Shown piece by piece: positions 16,663-26,011 of a DNA stretch of 64,000 bases (its first letter is position 1; each line of letters starts with the position of its first letter). The stretch lies in assembly GCA_937900415.1 (NCBI GenBank), contig CALCEY010000017.1, forward strand, positions 1-64,000, read 5' to 3'. The position numbers and the translations under genes are program-made. Source of the DNA: an uncultured Clostridia bacterium (lineage in GTDB: Bacteria > Bacillota > Clostridia > Peptostreptococcales > Anaerovoracaceae). The notes under the pieces are model-generated. The model ran no database searches. It saw only the letters and a list, made by a program, of their open reading frames with translations, and was not told where the DNA came from.

Positions 16663-16956
16663 TATCTTTGCAGAAAATTTACATTTGAGACGCCGAAAAT
16701 GAAAATAAAAGCGTTCCTGGAAATCCCGAAAGCTTCGTCCGCAAACGAAGAAAAAACAAAATCCTCCGTCGTATTGCGATACGGAGGATTGTATAATTCC
16801 CTTCAGTTTTCGATATTCGCCTAATGCTCAAATCTTTTTCCGAGCACCGAAGCTTTTTTGGTTCAATTCGCATCGCTTAATCATTATCGCATATTTTTTC
16901 CCGTTTGTGTGGGAAAGTAAAAATTGATAAGAGAAAGTTAATAAAATTGAAAGAAA
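16663..16956. other. Gap between the amino acid ABC operon and the dlt promoter
   Basis: About 290 nt with no credible gene. It contains the terminator of the upstream ABC operon (16751-16790) and AT-rich sequence on both sides. A 64-codon minus-strand open frame (16679-16873) reads straight through that terminator and has no ribosome-binding site. Confidence 0.5.
16751..16790 (-). terminator. Intrinsic terminator of the amino acid ABC operon
   Basis: On the minus strand AATCCTCCGT (complement of 16781-16790) pairs with ACGGAGGATT (complement of 16760-16769), followed by TTGTTTTTTC. It ends the operon running from 19202 to 16957. Confidence 0.85.
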
Positions 16957-17655
16957 TTACGCTCTTAAAAGAGAACTCAGGAAAGACACGAGTCGCTCGC
17001 TCTTTGGATTTTCAAAGACTTCTTCGGGGGTCCCCTCTTCAACTATTACGCCGTTATCCATGAAAATAACTCTGTCTGCCACTTCTTTGGCAAACCCCAT
17101 CTCGTGAGTAACAACAATCATGGTAGTGTGACTTTCCGCCAGCTTTTTCATAACATTGAGAACCTCACCTGTTATCTCCGGGTCAAGAGCCGAAGTAGGC
17201 TCGTCGAACAGCATCAAATCAGGCTCCATAGCCAGCGCCCTAGCTATGGCGATTCTCTGCTTCTGACCGCCTGAAATATGAGCTGGATAAACGTCTCCCT
17301 TGCTTTCCAGACCGACCATCTTCAGCAGATTATCTGCTTTTTTCTCCACTTCCTTTTTATCTTCTTTCTTCACTTTCACCGGCGCATAAGTGATGTTCTC
17401 CCGGCATGTCATATGCGGGAAAAGATTGAAGTGCTGAAAAACCATACCTGTAGTACCCGTCAGCTCGATTTCTCCTTCAGTTATGCTGTTGAGTCCGTTT
17501 ATACATCTTAAAAGCGTGCTTTTTCCCGAACCCGACGGGCCTATTATAGCTACGATCTCGCCTTTTTTCATGGAAAAATCCACATGGTCCACGGCTGTAA
17601 AATTTCCGTATTTTTTTACTATGCCGCGCATTTTCAATATCGTTTCATGCTCCAT
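16957..17655 (-). CDS. Polar amino acid ABC transporter ATP-binding protein (GlnQ-like)
   Basis: A 232-residue ABC ATPase energising the importer formed with the next two upstream genes. Walker A is GPSGSGKST, the signature is SGGQKQR, Walker B is LMLFDEPTSALD and the switch histidine is in VVTHEMGFA, a combination typical of the polar amino acid (GlnQ/HisP) family. The ATG overlaps the permease stop by one base (TAATG) and has AGGAGG 7 nt upstream; an in-frame ATG two codons earlier is too close to that motif. Substrate is not determined by sequence. Confidence 0.93.
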   Translation of the reverse strand: MEHETILKMRGIVKKYGNFTAVDHVDFSMKKGEIVAIIGPSGSGKSTLLRCINGLNSITEGEIELTGTTGMVFQHFNLFPHMTCRENITYAPVKVKKEDKKEVEKKADNLLKMVGLESKGDVYPAHISGGQKQRIAIARALAMEPDLMLFDEPTSALDPEITGEVLNVMKKLAESHTTMIVVTHEMGFAKEVADRVIFMDNGVIVEEGTPEEVFENPKSERLVSFLSSLLRA

Positions 17656-18314
17656 TACCATTCCTCCTTAGCGTCATATCTTGAGAAGTGCTTTTCCAGC
17701 CTGCTTGCTATGAGAGTCAGGATAAACGTCATAATCAAGTATAAAATGGCGGCGTAAAAGAACGGAGTAAGACTGGTCGTCCTGTTGACTCCACTGTTGG
17801 TGGCTTTCATCAGATCGACAACCCCAAGAGCCGATACCAGCGCCGTATCCTTTATAAGTGTTATCGCCTCGTTGACGATCGGAGGAAAGGTTGCCTTCAT
17901 CGTCTGCGGCAATATTATATCAAATAAAGTTTGTTTTCTTGAAAGGCCCAGGGCATGGGCGGCTTCATACTGCCCGCGGTCTATACTGTTGATTCCTCCT
18001 CTGTATATTTCCGCAAAATAGGCCGCGTAATTGAATATATAAGTTATGACTGCCGTTGTAAAGGCGTCAAGGGTTATTCCGAATTCAAACGGGAAAAAGA
18101 AATAGAAAAACCACAGCTGAAGCATCAGCGGTGTTCCTCTAAAAAGCCAAACGTATATCTTGCACAAAAAGCTCAAGGGTTTAAAACGGCTGTTGCTCCC
18201 CAGGGCTATCGGAAGCCCCAGGGGCAAGGCTACGACGAGTGTAAGCACGAACACCTTCACCGTCGTCACCGAACCCTCAAGCATGAATGGCAAGAATTCT
18301 GCGATTCTGTCCAT
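17655..18314 (-). CDS. Polar amino acid ABC transporter permease
   Basis: A 219-residue inner-membrane permease of the HisM/GlnP type with about five transmembrane helices. The family EAA-type loop is visible as EAAHALGLSRKQTLFDIILPQ, with LFRGTPLMLQLWFFYF upstream, both diagnostic for polar amino acid importers. It lies between the substrate-binding protein (33-nt gap) and the ATPase (1-nt overlap). One permease gene is present, so a homodimer is inferred. Confidence 0.93.
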   Translation of the reverse strand: MDRIAEFLPFMLEGSVTTVKVFVLTLVVALPLGLPIALGSNSRFKPLSFLCKIYVWLFRGTPLMLQLWFFYFFFPFEFGITLDAFTTAVITYIFNYAAYFAEIYRGGINSIDRGQYEAAHALGLSRKQTLFDIILPQTMKATFPPIVNEAITLIKDTALVSALGVVDLMKATNSGVNRTTSLTPFFYAAILYLIMTFILTLIASRLEKHFSRYDAKEEW

Positions 18315-18347
18315 TATTTAATTCCTCTTCTTATTAAAATTTATTAT

Positions 18348-19202
18348 TTATTCCTCACCTTCAACCGGCTCGAAAACCACGATGTCTCTTCCGAACCATT
18401 TTTCGCTGATTTCCGCAGCCTTACCGTCGTCAATAAGAGTTTTGATTGCGTCGTTTATCTTGTCTCTCAGCTCTGTATTATCGGAAGCGCAGCCGATGGT
18501 ATAGAAGTCGTCGCCCAGAGAATATGTACATTCCTTCATTTCTCCGCCCAGATTATTGTTGGCATATTCGCCGAGAACCTGGTCGACAGCGATGACGTCT
18601 ACTCTGCCGGCTTTAAGATCCATGATAGCCGTATCATATTTATCGTATTCCGTTATATTATCCTTAAAGGAATCGTAGGCTTCATTCTTCTCCAGCAGTC
18701 CCAAAGCAGCGGAACCGGCCTGAGTACCTATCTTAAGATCCTTCAGCTGGTCTGCCGACTTAACGTCAGGGCCCGATTCTGCCATTGACATGAAAACGAT
18801 TTTATTGTTGAGGTACTTGTATGTAAGAGCCATACCTTCTATTCTTTCAGGAGTAACGGACATTCCGTTCCAGAGACAGTCTACCGTTCCTGCCTTAAGC
18901 TCAGCCTCCTTGGCTTTCCAGTCTATAGGCTTGAATTCTACCTTCATTCCCAGCTCTTCTGCCACTGCCGTTGCCAGATCTATATCAAAACCTACCAGTT
19001 CTCCGCTTTCATCTCTGAAGCCCATAGGCATGAAAGTATCATCCAGTCCCACAACTATAGTATCCTTATCTTTTCCGGAAGCTTCTCCGTTCTTATCATC
19101 TGCATCGTCTGATCCGCCCGACTTTGCTCCGCAGCCTGCCATAAGTCCCATGCTCAGTATCATCGCGAGCATCAATGCAAATACGAGTAATTTCTTCTTC
19201 AT
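18348..19202 (-). CDS. Amino acid ABC transporter substrate-binding lipoprotein
   Basis: A 284-residue family-3 periplasmic-type binding protein. The signal peptide ends in the lipobox LMAGC (Cys about residue 23), followed by a Gly/Ser/Asp-rich linker. The mature protein begins TIVVGLDDTFMPMGFRDESG, the usual start of the fold, and continues with VGFDIDLATAVAEELG and the hinge region VDCLWNGMS. It delivers a polar amino acid (cystine, glutamine or similar; not resolved) to the permease. First gene of the three-gene operon, behind a strong promoter. Confidence 0.93.
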   Translation of the reverse strand: MKKKLLVFALMLAMILSMGLMAGCGAKSGGSDDADDKNGEASGKDKDTIVVGLDDTFMPMGFRDESGELVGFDIDLATAVAEELGMKVEFKPIDWKAKEAELKAGTVDCLWNGMSVTPERIEGMALTYKYLNNKIVFMSMAESGPDVKSADQLKDLKIGTQAGSAALGLLEKNEAYDSFKDNITEYDKYDTAIMDLKAGRVDVIAVDQVLGEYANNNLGGEMKECTYSLGDDFYTIGCASDNTELRDKINDAIKTLIDDGKAAEISEKWFGRDIVVFEPVEGEE

Positions 19203-19361
19203 CTTCCTGTTTCTCCTTCTAATCTCATATTTTATAATTTTGCTTCCATAAATTTGTCCATCCGACTTTTCTTGTATGTTTTTTAATTTCTCACAATATG
19301 TCAGTATTTTAAGGAAGCTTTTTGATTTATCACGCTAAAGCGTTAAAATGATTACTATCAC

Positions 19362-19390
19362 ACTATAACCCTTTATCACATGAAAGTCAA
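19362..19390 (-). promoter_or_regulatory. Promoter of the amino acid ABC operon with nearby palindrome
   Basis: On the minus strand there is TTGACT, a 17-nt spacer and TATAGT, a strong vegetative promoter. About 20 nt downstream, at 19332-19343, is a perfect 12-bp palindrome (ACGCT-AA-AGCGT on the plus strand), placed where a repressor would block early elongation. The leader to the first gene is about 155 nt. Confidence 0.7.
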
Positions 19391-19458
19391 TAGTTTTTTT
19401 AAAATTTTTAACCTCATAAAATTTGCAAAAAATCTAATGCGCTTCATAAGGTTTGACG

Positions 19459-20301
19459 TCACTTTTCCAACACGAATTTTTTAACGGCAAAGGCTACTCC
19501 ATCCTCAACATTTGAAAGCGTAACGAAATCAGCCGCCGCTTTAATCTCCTCCTCGGCATTGCCCATGGCAACGCCCAGACCTGCCGCCCGTATCATGGCC
19601 ATATCGTTATGGCTGTCGCCGCAGGCCATTACGTTCTTTTCCATAATTCCCGTAATCTCGCACAGCCTGGCTATAGCCTCGGCCTTGCTGGTAGTCGCCC
19701 CTCCGATTTCTATATTGTGTATAAAAGAAGACGTTGCGGTTATATCCTTCTCTGCTTTGAGCAAGACTTTAAACTTTTCCTTGTCGTCGAGAAATCTGAA
19801 ATGAATATTTATATTCTCTATGTTCTCTTTGTTTTTTTCGAGAAACCCGTATATATCATGCACGGGAGTCCTTGTCCTGCGTATATAGCCTGCGTTCATA
19901 TAATCTGAACCGTTTTCCATCAGGTCGCTGTAAACGCTTTCGTCTATATATGCCCTTCCGCATGTAAAAACCTCTATGGGATAACGGCTGTAGCTCTCCA
20001 GAAGCTCTCTCATCCTTGCTGCTGCGGAAGCCGAAATACAGTTGGAATAAATAATTTTATCCTCCGGCAGATAAGTTATGTGCGCGCCATTGGAGCTTAT
20101 CACATATTCCAGCCCTCGTATCTTGTATATATCCTCCGGCAAGGCAGTAAATGTCCTTCCTGTGGCGACGACCACGTGGACGCCATTTTCTATCGCAGCT
20201 TCAAGAGTGCTTTTCGTATTCTCCGATATGCCGTCTTTTCCCAGAGTGGTTCCGTCCAAATCCAGCGCTATCATCCTTACTTCAGTAGCCTTGCTTTTCA
20301 T
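19459..20301 (-). CDS. Cof-type HAD-superfamily IIB phosphatase
   Basis: A 280-residue hydrolase of the Cof/YbiV family, which dephosphorylate sugar phosphates and cofactor intermediates with broad specificity. Motif I is ALDLDGTTLG with the nucleophilic Asp, motif II is VVATGRTF, a conserved Lys occurs in the TSKAEAI segment, and motif IV is MACGDSHNDMAMI. The C2B cap sits between motifs II and III. The gene starts 1 nt after the metallo-hydrolase stop, with GGAGG upstream, so the two are co-expressed. True substrate unknown. Confidence 0.92.
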   Translation of the reverse strand: MKSKATEVRMIALDLDGTTLGKDGISENTKSTLEAAIENGVHVVVATGRTFTALPEDIYKIRGLEYVISSNGAHITYLPEDKIIYSNCISASAAARMRELLESYSRYPIEVFTCGRAYIDESVYSDLMENGSDYMNAGYIRRTRTPVHDIYGFLEKNKENIENINIHFRFLDDKEKFKVLLKAEKDITATSSFIHNIEIGGATTSKAEAIARLCEITGIMEKNVMACGDSHNDMAMIRAAGLGVAMGNAEEEIKAAADFVTLSNVEDGVAFAVKKFVLEK

Positions 20302-20302
20302 C

Positions 20303-20905
20303 TTAATCCTCCGCCTCCAGACAATGCAAAAATTCGACGTTGTATGTTCTGACCTGCTTCATGGCAGCGCTTTCATCATGTCCGGGATATATTCTGTAAT
20401 CGCCCGGCCACTTGTCTATGACAGTCTTGCATGATTTTATCATTTCAGCCTCGCTGCCGTCTTTAAAATCGGTTCTTCCTAAATCCGTGTCAAATATAGT
20501 ATCTCCGGTGAATACAGCTTTGCTTTCTTCTGAAATTATGCACACCGAGCCCAAAGTATGTCCCGGAGTCCTGACGGCTCTGAGCTGCTCGCCGTCCAAA
20601 TTGAAAACCGTTCCGTCCTCAATGTATGCGTCTGCTTTTCCTTTATATTTAAGAGAATCCTCAAAGCTTATCATAACAGGACATCCTAAACTGCCGGCAA
20701 CTTTGGCTGCTGCCCCGACATGGTCATGATGATGATGTGTCAGAATTATACCCTTTGCCTTCAGTGAATTTTCCTCCACGTAGCCGACTATTCTGCCCGC
20801 CTCATAACCCGGGTCTATGATATAACAGCTGCCTTTTTCTCTGTTGCTTATTACATAACAGTTGCTTTCAAGACAGCCGCCTTTAAATCGTTTTATTTTC
20901 AGCAT
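20303..20905 (-). CDS. MBL-fold metallo-hydrolase (glyoxalase II-like)
   Basis: A 200-residue metallo-beta-lactamase-fold protein. The metal-binding block is THHHHDHVG (HxHxDH), followed by TPGHTLGSV (third His), TGDTIF (bridging Asp) and YPGHDES (last His), the full set for a binuclear site. Size and motifs fit the small glyoxalase II-like subgroup (YcbL type); actual substrate unknown. The ATG chosen has GGAGGG 5 nt upstream; a GTG two codons earlier overlaps that motif. Divergent from trkA across a 150-nt intergenic region. Confidence 0.9.
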   Translation of the reverse strand: MLKIKRFKGGCLESNCYVISNREKGSCYIIDPGYEAGRIVGYVEENSLKAKGIILTHHHHDHVGAAAKVAGSLGCPVMISFEDSLKYKGKADAYIEDGTVFNLDGEQLRAVRTPGHTLGSVCIISEESKAVFTGDTIFDTDLGRTDFKDGSEAEMIKSCKTVIDKWPGDYRIYPGHDESAAMKQVRTYNVEFLHCLEAED

Positions 20906-20947
20906 TTTCACCCTCCGCTAAATTTATTATAAAGATGACATAAAGAC

Positions 20948-20975
20948 TTGTAAAGATTTCTAAATGTGTTAGAAT
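20948..20975 (+). promoter_or_regulatory. Probable trkA promoter
   Basis: TTGTAA and TAGAAT are separated by 16 nt, about 85 nt before the trkA start codon. The -35 is weak (4 of 6). No riboswitch structure was recognised in the leader. Confidence 0.5.
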
Positions 20976-21059
20976 ATATAGCTAGAATTATATGATACAA
21001 CATTTTTTCGGAAAAGTCTTTTAAATTTATATTTATACAAGGAGTACGCGAGGTAAAAA

Positions 21060-22421
21060 ATGAAAGTTGCTATAGTAGGCGCAGGCAAACTTGGGCTAAA
21101 AGTAACCGCAGCCCTTTTGGGAGGAGACCATTCCATAACGGTAATAGATAAAAATGAAAATGTTCTCAGTAAAATTTCGCAGCAGATGGACGTCATGACT
21201 GTCAGCGGCAACGGAAAAAGCACTTCTCTTCTCAGGGAATGCGGCGTGGAAACCTTCGATTTTCTTCTCGCCTCCACCGAAAGCGACGAGGAAAACATAG
21301 TAATAGCCGCCTTCGCAAAAAAGCTGGGCTGTACCAAGGTAATCGCAAGGGTCAGAGACCCTGAACATATGAACCAGATAGACTTCATCAAGGAAACCAT
21401 GAACATAGACCACGTGGTAAATCCCGATTTTGCCATAACACTTGAAATTTACAAATATCTGGTTGAAAAGTATACTCTCAACGACGGGATTTTCACCAGC
21501 GGAAAGATTGCGCTGGTTCAATTCCCCGTAAAAAAAATGAAACGTCTTATAGGTCTTTCGATGATAGACGTAAAAAAGGTTCTGTCCACCATGCTCATAG
21601 TAGCAATATCAAGGAACGGTAAAATCATCATTCCCCACGGCAACACTGTGCTGGAAGGATGCGACACAATCTATCTCATCGGCAAAAAATCAGAAATTTC
21701 CGCTCTCCACAGAAAAGTTCACGAGCGTGGAAAATATACTAAGCTCCAGAAAGTTATGATTGTAGGCGGAGGAAAAACAGGATTTTATCTTGCCCGCAAG
21801 CTGGCTGAATTCGGTATAGCCGTAAAAATTATAGAAAGAAGCAAAGAACGCTGCTACTACCTTTCAACTCATCTGGACGACGTCATGATACTTCACGGCG
21901 ACGCAACCGACGCCAGCCTTTTAGAAGAAGAAAACATAGATGAAATGGATGCTTTCGTTACCGCCACCGGTTTTGACGAGGAAAACCTTCTGCTGGCTCT
22001 CATGGCAAAGCAGCGCGGTATCGAAGACGTAATATCAAAGGTAAGCCGTCAAAGCTATAAAAATCTGATAGAAAAGATGGGAATAGATATGGCGCTCAAC
22101 CCGCTCGATATTACGGCAAGCACCATATTAAGATACATCCAGGGCTCCAAAAAAGTGATTTCTTCGCTCCTGATACAGGGACAAGCTGAAATCATGGAAA
22201 TCATAGCCTCCGAAAACATGCAGCTTACAAACGTTCCGCTCAGTGAACTGAAGCTGCCTGACGGAGTAATAATCTCTGCCATTCACAGAGGCAATGAGGT
22301 TATAATTCCAAACGGAAACACCATAATCACAGAAGATGACAGAGTAATGATATTCTGCCTTTTATCCGATATTGCAGATTTGGAAGGCTTGTTCAAGAGC
22401 AAGCGGGGTTTTCATCTGTAA
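21060..22421 (+). CDS. trkA: Potassium uptake regulatory subunit TrkA
   Basis: A 453-residue cytosolic subunit gating TrkH channels. It has the full tandem layout RCK_N-RCK_C-RCK_N-RCK_C. Nucleotide-binding glycine motifs are VGAGKLG (6-12) and VGGGKTG (235-241), each followed by the acidic residue of an NAD(H)/ATP Rossmann site (TVIDKN; KIIERS). Two RCK_C domains end with PHGNTVLEGCDTIYLIG and PNGNTIITEDDRVMIF. The chosen start has AAGGAG upstream. It leads a plus-strand operon with two TrkH subunits (30-nt gaps). Confidence 0.96.
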   Translation: MKVAIVGAGKLGLKVTAALLGGDHSITVIDKNENVLSKISQQMDVMTVSGNGKSTSLLRECGVETFDFLLASTESDEENIVIAAFAKKLGCTKVIARVRDPEHMNQIDFIKETMNIDHVVNPDFAITLEIYKYLVEKYTLNDGIFTSGKIALVQFPVKKMKRLIGLSMIDVKKVLSTMLIVAISRNGKIIIPHGNTVLEGCDTIYLIGKKSEISALHRKVHERGKYTKLQKVMIVGGGKTGFYLARKLAEFGIAVKIIERSKERCYYLSTHLDDVMILHGDATDASLLEEENIDEMDAFVTATGFDEENLLLALMAKQRGIEDVISKVSRQSYKNLIEKMGIDMALNPLDITASTILRYIQGSKKVISSLLIQGQAEIMEIIASENMQLTNVPLSELKLPDGVIISAIHRGNEVIIPNGNTIITEDDRVMIFCLLSDIADLEGLFKSKRGFHL

Positions 22422-22451
22422 AACTCAGTTTAAACGGAGATACGAATAAAA

Positions 22452-23918
22452 ATGTCTTTTAAAATCAGAACTACTTTGAGAATTGAGGGAAGTCTGCTCT
22501 TAGTCCTGGCAGTCTCTATGATTATCCCTCTTCTCATCGCTTTTTTTGAAAAGGAAACGGAAGCGATGCGCGCCTTTCTCACCGTAATAAGCGGCTGCAT
22601 CGTGCTTGGCCTCATTCCTTTTATTTTCTTCGGCCCTTCTCAGCGTAAGATAAAAAACAGAGACGGGTTTTTTATCGTATCCGCAAGCTGGTTTTTAGCT
22701 TCCATAGTGGGCGCCCTGCCGTTTTTCCTTTCAGGCGCCGTAGGAACCTTTACCGACGCCTTTTTTGAAAGCTGCTCCGGCTTCACTACGACAGGCTCAT
22801 CAATACTCACCGACGTGGAAATACTTCCGCGTTCTATACTTTTTTGGCGTTCTTTTACCCATTGGCTTGGAGGAATGGGAATCATAGTTTTTATTACCGC
22901 TCTTCTTCCCGTCTTCGGCATCAACGGACAGCTGATAGCCAATTCCGAGACTACCGGGCCGACGAAGCAAAAAATCACGGCAAAGTTTTCCGACACCTCA
23001 CGCCAGCTTTATACAATATATCTGATAATGACTATCATACAGATTCTTCTTTTAAAGGCAGGCGGCCTTACATGGTTTGATTCTGCCATACATACCTTCG
23101 GCACGGTAGGAACGGGAGGCCTGTCATCGTATAACGACAGCATATCCCATTTCAACAGCGCTTATGTAGAGCTCGTCACAGCCTTCTTCATGCTGCTGGC
23201 TTCAATGAACTTCAACCTTTATTATTTGGCCTGCAAACGCGGCGTTAAACAAATTATAAAGGATGAGGAGGCAAGATTCTATCTCATAACAGTTGCCTCA
23301 GTGACAACGGCTATAGCTGCCTATAACTGGATTTTCGACGGATTTTCACAAATAGGCCAAAAGCTCCTCGACGCTTTCTTTCAGGTTGTTTCGATTATAT
23401 CAACTACGGGCTTTATGACTGACGATTTCGACGCATGGCCTACTTTCTCGAAAATGATGATACTCATGCTGTTTTTCATAGGAGGATGTTCTTCATCTAC
23501 CGGAGGCGGAGTAAAAGCCGTAAGAGTGCTCATAGGTCTTAAACTGGTACGCAGAGGGGTTTCCATCAAGCTCCATCCTAACAGAATAGCGCCCGTCACC
23601 TTAAACGACCGCGAGCTTTCCAGCGATGTGGTAATCAATGTGTCCAACTTTATATTTACTTATATAAGCATACTGTTTTTAGGAACCTTGCTCATCTCCG
23701 CCAACGGATACGATTTTATAACGAATCTTTCCGCCGCTGCCTCCAGTCTCGGAAACGTCGGCCCCGGCTTTAACATGGTGGGCCCTACCATGAATTACGC
23801 TTTCCTGTCGGATTTTTCCAAATGGGTATGCTCAGTTCTTATGATTACGGGAAGGCTGGAGCTTTTCACCGTTTTGACGCTTTTTTCAAGGCGCTACTGG
23901 AATTCTGATAAAATTTAG
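22452..23918 (+). CDS. trkH: Potassium uptake transporter TrkH, canonical paralogue
   Basis: A 488-residue SKT-superfamily membrane channel with four M1-P-M2 repeats. The selectivity-filter glycines are visible in four pore loops: FTTTGSSIL, TVGTGGLS, STTGFMTD and SLGNVGPGF. The gating-loop region is FFIGGCSSSTGGGVKAVR. Length is typical. It starts 30 nt after trkA and is followed 30 nt later by a second trkH. It probably forms the standard K+ channel with TrkA. Confidence 0.95.
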   Translation: MSFKIRTTLRIEGSLLLVLAVSMIIPLLIAFFEKETEAMRAFLTVISGCIVLGLIPFIFFGPSQRKIKNRDGFFIVSASWFLASIVGALPFFLSGAVGTFTDAFFESCSGFTTTGSSILTDVEILPRSILFWRSFTHWLGGMGIIVFITALLPVFGINGQLIANSETTGPTKQKITAKFSDTSRQLYTIYLIMTIIQILLLKAGGLTWFDSAIHTFGTVGTGGLSSYNDSISHFNSAYVELVTAFFMLLASMNFNLYYLACKRGVKQIIKDEEARFYLITVASVTTAIAAYNWIFDGFSQIGQKLLDAFFQVVSIISTTGFMTDDFDAWPTFSKMMILMLFFIGGCSSSTGGGVKAVRVLIGLKLVRRGVSIKLHPNRIAPVTLNDRELSSDVVINVSNFIFTYISILFLGTLLISANGYDFITNLSAAASSLGNVGPGFNMVGPTMNYAFLSDFSKWVCSVLMITGRLELFTVLTLFSRRYWNSDKI

Positions 23919-23948
23919 ATAATGATGCTGCCGCAATAATCCGGCAAC

Positions 23949-25463
23949 GTGAATATGCGGCGGTATAAATATGTGAGGTATAAAAAGCTTATGAAGGTCA
24001 ACTACAAATCAATAATCAAAATATTGGGAATAATCACCTTTATAGAAGGGCTTTTCATGCTGCCCTGCATCGCCGCGGCTCTGTATTTTAAAGAATGGAA
24101 CGCCGGCCGTCCGCTTCTCATTACCTCTGTAATCTGCATCACGGCGGGATTCATAATACTCATGCAGCTCAAGCTCGGCAAAATAAAACTTAAATATCGC
24201 GAAAGCTATTTTATAGCGTGCACAAGCTGGATATTTGCCGCCCTCATAGGTGCTCTGCCTTTTTATTTCTGCGGCTGCGATTTTTCTTTTATATCATGCT
24301 ACTTTGAATCTGTAGCCGGTTTTTCCACGACGGGCTGCAGCGTCCTTGACGCCGATATGATTCCCAATTCACTGCTTATGTGGCGCGCCCTCTGTCACTG
24401 GCTCGGAGGCATGGGCATATTGGTTCTTCTCATTTCCATCTTCCCGTTATGGGGAATAAACAGCCAGACTGTAGCTCTTGCGGAAACCCCCGGACTGAAA
24501 AAAGAAAAGTTGGCGGCAAAATATTCATATACCAGTAAATTTCTTTACATAAGCTATACTGTTTTATCAATAACGGAATTTATCCTGCTGGTCATAGGGC
24601 CTATGGACTGGTTCAACGCATTTTTAACTACCTGCAGCAGTATAAGTACAGCCGGCCTCATAGTAACCTCCTCCAACAGCTGGCTTTATAATCTCGTATC
24701 TGTCAGAGCCGTAATTCTGATTTTTACAGTGCTTTCATCCTTGAATTTTATAGTTTATTTCATGGCTGTAAAAGGAAAATGGTCGGATATATTAAAAAAC
24801 ATAGAAACCCGTGTATTTCTTTCAATCATCGCCGGCGCAACTCTTGTCATCGCCGTCACCCTCAAGCTTACCGGAACCTATTCAACTCTGTGGCAGGCGG
24901 TTAAGGACTCCTTGTGCCAGGTCGTGTCTTTCATATCTACTTCTGGTTTTTATGTAGTCGACTACACTAACTGGCCGTCGTTTGCCATAATGATACTTTT
25001 CCTGCTGCTTTTTGTCGGCGGCTGTTCTTTTTCGACCTCAGGCTCCCTGAAGGTCGTAAGGGTCGTCATCTTTTTCAAGCTCATAAAGCGCGGCTTTCTC
25101 AAGCATATTCATCCCCGCATGGTCAAGGCCGTCATGCTGGAAAAAGAACCGATATCTGCTTATAATGCTTCTTCGGTGACGATACATATACTTCTGTACA
25201 TGGGCATACTGATGTTAGGCTGCCTGCTTCTTTCCTTCAACAATTTGAGCATGGAGGCTACCATAACTTCGGCACTGGGTCTGTTTTCCAATGCGGGCGT
25301 AGCCTTAACCGGCTCAGGCAATTTCGGAAATTTCAGCATGTTCAACGAATTTTCCCAGCTGGTCATGACCTTTCTGATGATTGCGGGAAGACTTGAAATG
25401 TATTCGGTAATAATACTGTTTACGAAATCCTTCTGGAAACATAATAGGGCGAACGCTGTATAA
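23949..25463 (+). CDS. TrkH-family protein, divergent second paralogue
   Basis: A 504-residue second TrkH protein, similar to its neighbour along its length (for example RALCHWLGGMGILVLL and FLLLFVGGCSFSTSGSLKVVR). Three pore loops differ from the canonical ones: STTGCSVL, SISTAGLIV, FISTSGFYV and LFSNAGVALTG, where the first keeps TTG and the others read STAG, STSG and SNAG. Ion specificity or gating may differ, or it may pair with the first paralogue. The start is uncertain: GTG at 23949 and ATG at 23991 both lack a clear Shine-Dalgarno. Confidence 0.88.
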   Translation: MNMRRYKYVRYKKLMKVNYKSIIKILGIITFIEGLFMLPCIAAALYFKEWNAGRPLLITSVICITAGFIILMQLKLGKIKLKYRESYFIACTSWIFAALIGALPFYFCGCDFSFISCYFESVAGFSTTGCSVLDADMIPNSLLMWRALCHWLGGMGILVLLISIFPLWGINSQTVALAETPGLKKEKLAAKYSYTSKFLYISYTVLSITEFILLVIGPMDWFNAFLTTCSSISTAGLIVTSSNSWLYNLVSVRAVILIFTVLSSLNFIVYFMAVKGKWSDILKNIETRVFLSIIAGATLVIAVTLKLTGTYSTLWQAVKDSLCQVVSFISTSGFYVVDYTNWPSFAIMILFLLLFVGGCSFSTSGSLKVVRVVIFFKLIKRGFLKHIHPRMVKAVMLEKEPISAYNASSVTIHILLYMGILMLGCLLLSFNNLSMEATITSALGLFSNAGVALTGSGNFGNFSMFNEFSQLVMTFLMIAGRLEMYSVIILFTKSFWKHNRANAV

Positions 25464-25609
25464 AATGTGCGCAGTATAATAAAACGTTCTTTTGGACAGT
25501 ATATCCTTATGGGCAATGTCTTTTCCATATAAATCCTCACATACAAAGTCCCGAATACAAAACAGCATTTATAGTATTTTGTTACATAATTCAATTAAAG
25601 GAGAGGAAA

Positions 25610-26011
25610 ATGCTGGTCAAAGATTTAATGTCATCTTCCGTAAGTTATGTATCGCCTGAGGATACTCTGGAAAAAATTATTTTCATCATGAAGAGCGAGG
25701 ACGTCGGCATTCTGCCCGTCTGCGACAAGCAAAATCACGTTCTTGGCGTAATTACAGACAGGGACATCGTGCTGCGCCAGTCACGTGCAGCGACGGCAGA
25801 CAGTCTGATGAGCGAAAACGTAGTAACGGTCAATGCGGGAGACGACATACATCAGGCTGCTCTAAAATTCTCAAAATACGGTATTCATCGTCTGCCCGTC
25901 ATAGAAAATCAAAGGCTGTGCGGAATTCTGAGCCTTAAGGACATGGCCAAGAAAAAGGTATTTACAGCAGAAATCGGCCATATAATTTACAACATATATA
26001 ACCATGAATAG
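25610..26011 (+). CDS. CBS-domain-pair protein
   Basis: A 133-residue stand-alone Bateman module. The first CBS domain covers about residues 7-60 (VSPEDTLEKII, ending LGVITDRDI) and the second about 66-122 (VTVNAGDDIHQAA, ending CGILSLKDMA). Such proteins bind adenosine nucleotides or S-adenosylmethionine and regulate partners. It has GGAG before the ATG and lies 146 nt downstream of the second trkH on the same strand, so a role in sensing for potassium transport is possible but is inference from position. Confidence 0.88.
   Translation: MLVKDLMSSSVSYVSPEDTLEKIIFIMKSEDVGILPVCDKQNHVLGVITDRDIVLRQSRAATADSLMSENVVTVNAGDDIHQAALKFSKYGIHRLPVIENQRLCGILSLKDMAKKKVFTAEIGHIIYNIYNHE

Noticed and set aside
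16663..16956. Searched for the usual DltX upstream of dltA
   Set aside because: No short membrane ORF with an aromatic FxYxxF-type end was found there; the only candidate is downstream of dltD.
20912..21059. c-di-AMP (ydaO-type) riboswitch before trkA
   Set aside because: The leader is too short and has none of the conserved G-rich helices of that class.
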